A model generated the notes under the pieces. It was not told the DNA's origin. It ran no database searches and saw only the letters and a program-made list of their open reading frames with translations. Made by a program: the position numbers and the translations under genes. From an uncultured Clostridia bacterium (lineage in GTDB: Bacteria; Bacillota; Clostridia; UBA1381), in assembly GCA_944391255.1 (NCBI GenBank), contig CALXSW010000166.1:1-5280 (forward strand): 5,280 nucleotides of DNA, given 5' to 3'. Of this stretch, positions 1 through 5,280 are shown piece by piece (position 1 is the first letter of the stretch; each line of letters opens with the position of its first letter).

Positions 1-2064
1 AACTCCGCTAAGCGCGCTTATTATATCATCATCGCAGTCTTCAAATGTATTTTCGCTTTTTCCCGGAGCCTTGTTCAGCTTTTTCATCATTTCATACGCG
101 AGATAGCAGAAATCACGTCTGTTTATAGGCTCATCAAACCGTTTTTCATCTGTTTTAAGCTCCTCCGGAATTATACCATATGAAAGAGCTTTTCTTATAG
201 TTCCCCTCGCCCAGTCTGAAACCGTCAATGCCTCAAACGACTTTTCCGGAATCTTTTGATATTCCGCCTTGCTCCAGCTCATGCCGTCGTCATATGACAG
301 GTACAATCCGTTCTCCATATCGCGAACATACATCACCCCGTCAACGATAGCTATCTCTATAGGCATAGTCGGAAGCTGGTACTGCGCGATTATCTCATAA
401 CTGTCATTTAACGCGTACACTGTATTGCAGTACCCTCTTACATTAGTATAATAATACAGGTTTCCGTCACATTCACACCAACGCACAAGATGGGTGTCGT
501 ATCCGTCCGCTATCTCAAAGCTGTCAGCGCTTCCGCCGAATTCCTCAAGCGTTTTCTCCGGCAGCTTTGCTTTGACGTCGGAGATCCTCTTTCCGTCAAA
601 CGGATCAAAATAATCCTTTTCCGTGTATTTTGTATATTTTATATCATATGTATCGCTTATAACAAAGCTGTTTTGCAGTCCGCCGTTAACATTTACAGGC
701 AGCTGAGAGCTGACGCTGAACCTCACTGTTTCACGCGCCGGTATAAGCACCGACGCCATGACCGTCTCATCAGCAGTTCCCGTTGTGCTTTTGCTGTACG
801 CGTCAGTTATCGCTCCGTTCTCGTCAGATGTGTAAACAATAACGTTTGATTTTGACGTTATCGTATAATTAAAATACCTGTCCCTGTCACCGCTGTTTTC
901 AACTTCGAGCCGGTACGTTTCAGTCACTCCATAATTTCCGAGATTACATGCGGCTGTCGCTATATCGCTGCGGAATATATCATCTATTACAAAATTAGGC
1001 TCGTACTCGTCCGCGCTTTTTCCCGAACGGCTGTCATACCCCGAGCACGCGGCGTGCTTTGTGTCAAATATCCACACGTTATTTTTCCTCGAAACATCTT
1101 TTCCGTAATACGAAAGCTTGTTGTCATCCTCATATTTAAACGAAAGCATATCAGACTCGGCGGCTGTATTTTTAGACCACTTATCCGCAACTGGATTTAT
1201 ATTTGTCACCCATGTGTAAACAGTGTTCCCATCAGGCACATATTGATTTTTTACTGTCACCGGAAGTCTTTCTCCGCTCTCCATAGAATCATCAATAGTA
1301 AAATGCATGAGATCAGTCTCTACCTCCGGGAGCGTATCGGCAATACCTTTTAAAGTGTAGTCATATCTGTATATGCCAAACGCTATATTCTCCGGTATAT
1401 CCGATCTGTCCTTAAGTATACCGTTATATTTTTTCGCGAGAGTGTTTATATCAACGATACCGTCCTCAAGCGTTATATCCGCCTGAAAATGCACCGGCTG
1501 CGCAAACGGCACCTTGTCATATTCGTTAAGATAATCACTAAGCCACAGCGTTTCACCAGCTTTTATCTCGACCGTCACCGGCTCGTAGCTGCGCGCTTTA
1601 AAAATATCACGGCCGCTCATATCTATTATATCTTCGCCAAGCATATCGGCGCATACACCTGTAAATGTCCAGTCTGATATCTCGTTGCATACCGCCCCAT
1701 TTTTCATATATGCCCTGCTGCGCCCGACTTCGAATGACGCGTTATTTATCGTTATGACCGCGTCCTGCTTTGCCGTTATCTCAACATCTACCTCTATATC
1801 ATAACCGCGCTTTCCGGATCCGGTGTAATTGAAATATGACATATATAAATAATACTCGTCCGGAGTAAGATGCTCGTGGCTTGAAATATATCTCGGATTA
1901 TCTGATGAAACTGTCATCTGATCATCTATCCCCTCGGGATTATTGTTATACAGATATTTTCCGCCGCCTACAGGAGTAAATTCAAGCTCCGCGGCTGCGG
2001 CGCTGACAGCCGCCGCGCAAATACACAAAGCTGTCAGCATAATTATCATCATGGTTTTCTTCAA
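1..2064 (-). CDS. Secreted SLH-domain surface protein, 3' end beyond window (partial)
   Basis: The reading frame is open for 688 codons to the left edge with no stop, so the C-terminus is missing. I chose the TTG start at 2064-2062 because GGAGG lies 7 bases upstream and the start gives a classic signal peptide: MKKT, a hydrophobic stretch, and AAA before E26. The nearest ATG would remove the basic KK. Residues about 26-560 are beta-rich and unrecognised; around 380-410 there is a CARDB-like pattern (ENSGDRDRYFNYTI). Residues about 540-597 resemble a beta-propeller blade ending in an Asp-box, S590-Y-D-D-G-M-S-W597. From V615 a typical SLH repeat runs (SDWARGTIRKA, then PINRRDF at 646-652). 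A second repeat seems to start at T673 (TFED). SLH domains anchor proteins to secondary cell-wall polymers, so a wall-bound exported protein is likely. The ligand or enzymatic role is unknown. It is the second gene of an operon with the 2081-3235 gene. Confidence 0.88.
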   Translation of the reverse strand, partial: MKKTMMIIMLTALCICAAAVSAAAAELEFTPVGGGKYLYNNNPEGIDDQMTVSSDNPRYISSHEHLTPDEYYLYMSYFNYTGSGKRGYDIEVDVEITAKQDAVITINNASFEVGRSRAYMKNGAVCNEISDWTFTGVCADMLGEDIIDMSGRDIFKARSYEPVTVEIKAGETLWLSDYLNEYDKVPFAQPVHFQADITLEDGIVDINTLAKKYNGILKDRSDIPENIAFGIYRYDYTLKGIADTLPEVETDLMHFTIDDSMESGERLPVTVKNQYVPDGNTVYTWVTNINPVADKWSKNTAAESDMLSFKYEDDNKLSYYGKDVSRKNNVWIFDTKHAACSGYDSRSGKSADEYEPNFVIDDIFRSDIATAACNLGNYGVTETYRLEVENSGDRDRYFNYTITSKSNVIVYTSDENGAITDAYSKSTTGTADETVMASVLIPARETVRFSVSSQLPVNVNGGLQNSFVISDTYDIKYTKYTEKDYFDPFDGKRISDVKAKLPEKTLEEFGGSADSFEIADGYDTHLVRWCECDGNLYYYTNVRGYCNTVYALNDSYEIIAQYQLPTMPIEIAIVDGVMYVRDMENGLYLSYDDGMSWSKAEYQKIPEKSFEALTVSDWARGTIRKALSYGIIPEELKTDEKRFDEPINRRDFCYLAYEMMKKLNKAPGKSENTFEDCDDDIISALSGV

Positions 2065-2071
2065 ATCTATA

Positions 2072-2076
2072 CCTCC
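2072..2076 (-). promoter_or_regulatory. RBS that fixes the TTG start of the SLH protein gene
   Basis: On the minus strand GGAGG is followed by a 7-base spacer (TATAGAT) and then TTG at 2064. It lies in the 16-base gap after the stop codon of the upstream gene. No ATG at suitable spacing competes, so a non-ATG start is well supported. Confidence 0.8.
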
Positions 2077-2080
2077 ATTA

Positions 2081-3235
2081 TCAGTCATAGCTCAGCTTAT
2101 CCAGCTCTATCCTTGTTGTGATATATGCCGGACGACCGTGAGGATCAGCCGTAGGACCGCTTATATAGCTCACCTCATTCTTGCCCGAAAGCTCTATTTC
2201 ATTACGCTCATCATCAGATGTGCCTGTCATAGCTATATTATATCCGCCCTGCCTGCTTATCGAAATAACTCTTATATCATAATCTGATTCAGTATTTTTA
2301 TCTCTTACAAGAATACATGTATAATCTTCCGTGTCGATCCTGTCGAGAGTTTCATAATTTTTGCTGTTTGTAAACCTTTCTAAGGCATCTTCATACGAAA
2401 TCTTTTCTTCCGGCACGAGAGCCTGTATAAGCGGAAGCACTGTGTCGCGGTCTATACATATATTCACGCGCGAATTCCATTCTGTCGGCGCATAATACCA
2501 GAATCCTATCTCTGTTTTCTTATTGCCCTCCTGATAGACAAGCGGCTTTATTTTATACGCGTCGCTTATTTCATCAGTATTATTCTTTATTGTAAATTTC
2601 TGTCTTGAGATGTCAGGATCATATTCCGCTGTAAGTACACCGTTGTCAAACTCATATTTTATTTTCTGCACAGCGTAATCATACAGATACCACGCATATA
2701 CAAATCCGTCTGTGTTATCACACGGAGAATAAAGCGACACCGTTCTCGTGTCATTATCCCATGTGAAATTACAGAGATATTTTGAATAACCATACTTGAC
2801 GTTAGGGCTTGTTTCGTCATACGTGCCGAGATCCTCTATAACTACAGCCGTTCTGCCGCCTATATTATATCCCGGCACTTCGTGACCGTTAAAAATCACC
2901 TTTATGTCTGTTTCGTATATATTTCCTACTATCCTTCCGACCTCGCCGCGCTCCACGTTTCTATCACGCTTCGCCACAGCGTCTGATGTACGCACATAAA
3001 GCGTTCGCTCATCGTCGTGATATTCATAAGTGAACCCATAATACTGATCACCGAGATCCTCCGCGATAAACGCTGTTCTACCGCCTATATTATATGACAC
3101 TATCGGTTCATCGTTTATCATGGCTATTATATCTGTAGAATATATACTTCCGGCAACATCCCCCACGGCAGCGTGAGCCGACGCCGCGCCAAGACACATC
3201 ATCGCAAATGCCGATATAAACACCAGTTTCTTCAT
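2081..3235 (-). CDS. Secreted protein with two copper-amine-oxidase-N-like repeats
   Basis: A complete 384-residue protein. The ATG at 3235 has AAGGAG 8 bases upstream and begins a signal peptide (MKKLVFISAFAMM..., likely cleaved after A20-H21-A22). Two related modules follow, about residues 29-82 and 104-170. Each begins G-(S/N)-I-Y-x-T-D-I, contains YNIGGRTA and an EDLG, and ends in a strand with RT(L/V). This pattern is known from copper amine oxidase N-terminal-like domains of clostridial and paenibacillar exported proteins; it is a beta-rich accessory module and does not imply oxidase activity. The remaining ~210 residues have no family I recognise. They include an acidic, Tyr-rich stretch and end in ELDKLSYD. 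No SLH repeat, lipobox or sortase motif is visible, so it may be released or held by the downstream SLH protein. It is first in the operon, under the promoter at 3272-3300. Confidence 0.9.
   Translation of the reverse strand: MKKLVFISAFAMMCLGAASAHAAVGDVAGSIYSTDIIAMINDEPIVSYNIGGRTAFIAEDLGDQYYGFTYEYHDDERTLYVRTSDAVAKRDRNVERGEVGRIVGNIYETDIKVIFNGHEVPGYNIGGRTAVVIEDLGTYDETSPNVKYGYSKYLCNFTWDNDTRTVSLYSPCDNTDGFVYAWYLYDYAVQKIKYEFDNGVLTAEYDPDISRQKFTIKNNTDEISDAYKIKPLVYQEGNKKTEIGFWYYAPTEWNSRVNICIDRDTVLPLIQALVPEEKISYEDALERFTNSKNYETLDRIDTEDYTCILVRDKNTESDYDIRVISISRQGGYNIAMTGTSDDERNEIELSGKNEVSYISGPTADPHGRPAYITTRIELDKLSYD
2726..2926 (-). repeat. Second copy of the CuAO-N-like module
   Basis: This stretch encodes residues 104-170 of the secreted protein (GNIYETDI, then GYNIGGRTAVVIEDLG). 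It is related to the copy at 2990-3151. A core of 45 bases (2826-2870 against 3051-3095) matches at 35 positions by hand count, so the two modules arose by internal duplication. This copy has an insertion of roughly ten residues before its last strand. Confidence 0.75.
2990..3151 (-). repeat. First copy of the CuAO-N-like module
   Basis: This stretch encodes residues 29-82 (GSIYSTDI, then SYNIGGRTAFIAEDLG, ending RTLYVR), directly after the signal peptide. It pairs with the copy at 2726-2926; the identity is highest around the IGGRTA codons. Confidence 0.75.
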
Positions 3236-3243
3236 AAAAACCG

Positions 3244-3249
3244 CTCCTT
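3244..3249 (-). promoter_or_regulatory. RBS that decides the start at 3235
   Basis: AAGGAG (within GGAAAGGAG) on the minus strand stands 8 bases before the ATG at 3235. It supports that start over an in-frame ATG 17 codons upstream at 3286, which lies between the -35 and -10 boxes. Confidence 0.8.
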
Positions 3250-3271
3250 TCCATGTCTTATTTCTGATACG

Positions 3272-3300
3272 ATTATACCATTTCACCTAAAGCTTTTCAA
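3272..3300 (-). promoter_or_regulatory. Sigma-A-type promoter of the surface-protein operon
   Basis: On the minus strand TTGAAA (3300-3295) is followed after 17 bases by TATAAT (3277-3272), with a TG one base before the -10 box (extended -10). The predicted transcript starts near 3265 and gives a short leader of about 30 bases to the ATG at 3235. No leader riboswitch fits in that space. Confidence 0.85.
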
Positions 3301-3314
3301 TAAAAATATCATGT

Positions 3315-3364
3315 ACTGCCCATAAACTGGCATAAAATAAACATGGAAAGAAAATATGGGCGGT
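3315..3364. repeat. Inverted repeat between divergent promoters, possible operator
   Basis: The left arm is ACTGCCCATA (3315-3324). The right arm TATGGGCGGT (3355-3364) is its reverse complement with one mismatch in ten. The arms are separated by 30 bases, so the half-site centres are about 40 bp apart, close to four helical turns. They sit upstream of both -35 boxes. This fits a pair of half-sites for a regulator that loops or binds twice; it is poor as a terminator, having a long loop and no T-run. A function is inferred only from position and symmetry. Confidence 0.4.
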
Positions 3365-3374
3365 CATATTTATA

Positions 3375-3388
3375 TTTTTCGTGAAAAA
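3375..3388. repeat. Short AT-rich dyad upstream of the rightward -35
   Basis: TTTTTC and GAAAAA flank a two-base centre, ending three bases before the -35 hexamer. It could be an operator half-site or simply an A/T tract acting like an UP element. In AT-rich DNA such symmetry also arises by chance. Confidence 0.25.
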
Positions 3389-3391
3389 ATA

Positions 3392-3420
3392 TTGCATAAA
3401 AAATAATAGTATGGTATAAT
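3392..3420 (+). promoter_or_regulatory. Sigma-A-type promoter of the ATPase/RloB operon
   Basis: TTGCAT (3392-3397), a 17-base spacer and TATAAT (3415-3420), preceded by TGG (extended -10). A-rich DNA lies upstream of the -35. Transcription should start near 3427, leaving a leader of about 20 bases before the ATG at 3447. This short leader carries only the ribosome binding site. Confidence 0.85.
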
Positions 3421-3430
3421 AGCTATAAAG

Positions 3431-3437
3431 AAAGGGG
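3431..3437 (+). promoter_or_regulatory. RBS that decides the ATPase start at 3447
   Basis: AAAGGGG is followed by 9 bases and ATG at 3447. An in-frame TTG at 3438 directly abuts the site and is therefore unlikely to be the start. Confidence 0.7.
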
Positions 3438-3446
3438 TTGGCTTCA

Positions 3447-4712
3447 ATGTTTATTGAACTTCGCGCAAAAAATTGCTTTGCTTTTAGCGATGAAATATGT
3501 TTTTCTATGAAAGCATGCATGCATCTAAAAAAATTTATCTCAAATGTACACAAAGAAAATAATTTCAATGTTTTAAAAACAGCAGGTATATACGGTCCAA
3601 ATAATTCTGGTAAAACATGTCTGGTGAAATGTATACGGGCAATGAAAGCAATAATGTTGAATCAACGCGCAAACCTTATGCCTAATATATTTAATAAAAA
3701 TAACATATGCGACCTTGGCATTACTTTTCTTTACGATAAATGTAAGTATTCCTATGATATCAGTTATGATACCAAAAGTAATGAATTTTTATATGAAAAA
3801 TTTTCTGAGATCTTAAAGGATAATCACGGGAATGAAAGAGAAATCATATGGCTTCTTAAAGATATTAAAAAAAATAAATATGAATGTATCGATAAAAACA
3901 TAATCAGTATGATACCTATTATTGCAAAAAACAATATATTATGTTATCTTATTGACACAGAAAATTTTGAACATTTGAATAAAATGAAAAATATAATTAT
4001 TAACTTTGCCAACAAAATTGATATCGTTAGCATGAACAATATTCAAATGCAAAAAACAATAGACATTTTAAAAAACAAAGAAAATATCAGGAATAAAATC
4101 GTTGATTTTATAAAAAATTCTGATCTTTATATGGACAACTTTGAATATGTGAATGATGACAGAATAAAAATAGCAAAGGAATCAGATACTGAAAATGTTG
4201 AAGAAACAGTTCTTAAAATCCCTGAAAATATTATGGATCAGATAAAACTTGTTTCAACATATAAAGGCATTTCAGTTCCGAGTATTATATTTGATTCAAC
4301 TGGTACAAAAAAAATTGCAGCTATAGCCGGATATGTAATAGAAGCCTTAGAACAAGGAAGAATTCTTGTAGTCGACGAATTAGACAGCAGTATACACTTT
4401 AGGCTTACAAGAGCCATAGTTGCCATGTTTAATAATGAGCTAAATAACAATGCTCAAATGATATTTACAGTACATGATATTAATTTAATGGATTGTAAAA
4501 AATTATTTAGGAAAGATCAGATTTGGTTTGTTCACAAAGATGAAAATAGAGTTTATGTATACTCTCTTGCTGATTTTACAGCACAGCAAGGAATCAGAGA
4601 TACTACTGACATAATAGAAAAATATAAAAAAGGCGTTCTTGGCGCTCTCCCGGAGCCGGAGCTCATAAACTCCCTCTTAATGATAAAAGGGAATGGAAAG
4701 GATGTGCGCTAA
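3447..4712 (+). CDS. RloA-like AAA15-family ATPase (COG1106-type), probable antiviral sensor/motor
   Basis: A complete 421-residue ABC/SMC-like ATPase. Residues 1-20 form the usual first strands (FIELRAKNCFAF). Walker A is G50-P-N-N-S-G-K-T57. A helical insert of about 100-260 separates the two halves. DSTGTKK (283-289) occupies the place of the family's ESxGTxK signature. Walker B is ILVVDE (306-311, E311 probably catalytic) with D-loop LDSS, followed by the switch histidine H343 in FTVHD. The tail EKYKKGVLGALPE is like the conserved C-terminal motif of these ATPases. All ATP-site elements are intact. The stop directly abuts the ATG of a RloB-like gene, and this pairing is that of RloA/RloB and of AbiL (AbiLi plus AbiLii). 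By analogy the ATPase would sense phage and control the nuclease; the trigger is unknown. The gene is far more AT-rich than the left operon, which suggests transfer. Confidence 0.9.
   Translation: MFIELRAKNCFAFSDEICFSMKACMHLKKFISNVHKENNFNVLKTAGIYGPNNSGKTCLVKCIRAMKAIMLNQRANLMPNIFNKNNICDLGITFLYDKCKYSYDISYDTKSNEFLYEKFSEILKDNHGNEREIIWLLKDIKKNKYECIDKNIISMIPIIAKNNILCYLIDTENFEHLNKMKNIIINFANKIDIVSMNNIQMQKTIDILKNKENIRNKIVDFIKNSDLYMDNFEYVNDDRIKIAKESDTENVEETVLKIPENIMDQIKLVSTYKGISVPSIIFDSTGTKKIAAIAGYVIEALEQGRILVVDELDSSIHFRLTRAIVAMFNNELNNNAQMIFTVHDINLMDCKKLFRKDQIWFVHKDENRVYVYSLADFTAQQGIRDTTDIIEKYKKGVLGALPEPELINSLLMIKGNGKDVR
4695..4702 (+). promoter_or_regulatory. RBS of the RloB-like gene inside the ATPase 3' end
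   Basis: GGAAAGGA lies within the last codons of the ATPase gene, 10 bases before the ATG at 4713. With the TAAATG junction it indicates tight translational coupling of the two proteins. Confidence 0.65.
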
Positions 4713-5280
4713 ATGCCTTGCCAATTACCTATACTAAATGATAAACATAAAATATGCATAATATGCGAAGGCAGTGAAGAATACGATTATCTCAAGAAAC
4801 TTAATGAGCTTGGAGTTTGGAGTAATATATATGAATTTGACTTTGTAAATGCTGATGGCAACGGCAATATTCCTGCCAGATATCAGGACAGATATCAGAA
4901 TGGCGCATACGAGCTTGTTCTTATATTTTGTGACACAGAAAGAAAAGCCGATGAAGAATATTCTGATAGCAAAAGAAAAATAAACGAATTTCACGGTTTA
5001 GATCATGCATCTGATGAAGTAATAATATTTAGTAACCCCTGTACTATGGAAATAGTTATCAAACATTGGAGTAACGAGACTTTAAAAACAGCGGCAAAGA
5101 AAAGAAATGCGCCTCTGATAAAACAATATACCGGTGTTGACAATTATGATGGCAAGAAAAAACAGCGTGATGACATTATGGATCTCATTAATATTGATAA
5201 TTATAAAAAAATGTGTGAGACGGTAGAAAAAATGAAAACTATCGATACAGTATTAGGCAGTACTAATTTTGGTAAATTTT
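4713..5280 (+). CDS. RloB-like putative TOPRIM-type nuclease, C-terminus beyond window (partial)
   Basis: 189 codons are visible and the frame is open at the right edge. The ATG follows the ATPase stop with no gap. The layout matches RloB-family proteins. A first strand leads into I-C-E19-G-x-E22 with a helix after it (YDYLKKL). A second core strand LVLIFCD74-T-E76 gives the acidic D-x-E pair expected of a TOPRIM-like metal site. Then SNP (107-109) and C-T-M-E113-I-V-I-K-H118 correspond to the family's SNPxFExWLxxH signature. These acidic residues would bind Mg2+ for nucleic-acid cleavage, as inferred for RloB; activity of this family is not well established. The central aromatic of the signature is altered (FELW becomes MEIV), so it is a divergent member. 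The partner is the upstream AAA15 ATPase; together they resemble AbiL or RloAB. RloB proteins are usually somewhat longer than the part seen, so little is probably missing. Confidence 0.8.
   Translation, partial: MPCQLPILNDKHKICIICEGSEEYDYLKKLNELGVWSNIYEFDFVNADGNGNIPARYQDRYQNGAYELVLIFCDTERKADEEYSDSKRKINEFHGLDHASDEVIIFSNPCTMEIVIKHWSNETLKTAAKKRNAPLIKQYTGVDNYDGKKKQRDDIMDLINIDNYKKMCETVEKMKTIDTVLGSTNFGKF

Larger units (their letters stand above)
3236..3446. other. Divergent intergenic regulatory region
   Basis: This 211-base AT-rich region lies between the leftward surface-protein operon and the rightward ATPase/nuclease operon. It holds one good promoter for each side, with -35 boxes about 90 bases apart. 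It also holds an inverted repeat centred near 3339 and a small dyad near 3381. I see no gene, tRNA or terminator in it. Confidence 0.8.

Noticed and set aside
490..849. Plus-strand open frame of 119 codons
   Set aside because: It lies wholly opposite the SLH protein gene. It has no ribosome binding site, and its product is Arg/Cys-rich with no domain.
1054..1353. Plus-strand open frame of 99 codons
   Set aside because: It is antisense to the SLH protein gene, which has continuous protein-like sequence here; no promoter or RBS is seen.
1943..2287. Plus-strand open frame of 114 codons spanning the junction of the two surface genes
   Set aside because: Hydrophobic composition arises from the complement of the signal-peptide codons; no start signals are present.
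2826..3095. Repeated 45-base core considered as a CRISPR or mobile repeat
   Set aside because: There are only two diverged copies, both in frame inside one gene, explained by protein-domain duplication.
3236..3286. 17-residue N-terminal extension of the CuAO-N-like protein from the ATG at 3286
   Set aside because: That ATG lies between the -35 and -10 boxes of the only good promoter and lacks an RBS; the extension would bury the signal peptide.
3315..3364. Inverted repeat read as a transcription terminator
   Set aside because: The loop is 30 bases, there is no T-run after either arm, and no gene ends into this divergent region.
3287..3568. Minus-strand open frame of 93 codons
   Set aside because: It covers the divergent promoters and the ATPase start in antisense; the product is a low-complexity Phe/Ile-rich sequence.
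4238..4450. Minus-strand open frame of 70 codons
   Set aside because: It is opposite the Walker B region of the ATPase, a clearly coding stretch.
4734..4994. Minus-strand open frame of 86 codons with membrane-like sequence
   Set aside because: It is antisense to the RloB-like gene; Phe/Ile richness follows from Lys/Glu/Asn codons on the real strand.

Overview
The window looks like part of a Firmicutes (clostridial-type) chromosome. Three things point there: strong AGGAGG-like ribosome binding sites, sigma-A promoters with TGn-extended -10 boxes, and a secreted gene pair carrying domains typical of that group (a copper-amine-oxidase-N-like repeat and an S-layer homology, SLH, domain). Species cannot be named from this sequence.

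The left 60% (1-3235) is a minus-strand operon of two exported proteins. The promoter-proximal gene (2081-3235) encodes a 384-residue protein with a signal peptide and two copies of a CuAO-N-like motif. After 16 bases comes a larger gene (1-2064, TTG start). It also has a signal peptide, then long beta-rich regions, one Asp-box motif and an SLH domain, and it runs off the left edge without a stop. The pair probably forms part of the cell-surface protein set.

The 211-base intergenic stretch (3236-3446) holds two divergent promoters, one per operon. Both have 17-base spacers and extended -10 boxes. Between them lies a 10-bp inverted repeat with one mismatch, and a small AT-rich dyad sits just upstream of the rightward -35.

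The right 35% (3447-5280) is a plus-strand, much more AT-rich operon. It encodes a RloA-like AAA15/COG1106 ATPase (421 aa, complete), followed with zero spacing by a RloB-like putative TOPRIM-type nuclease (cut by the right edge). ATPase plus RloB pairs form the AbiL-type abortive-infection system and are common in defence islands. This is the most interesting content of the window: probably a horizontally acquired antiviral module beside a resident surface-protein operon. No RNA genes, insertion sequences, CRISPR arrays or convincing terminators were seen.
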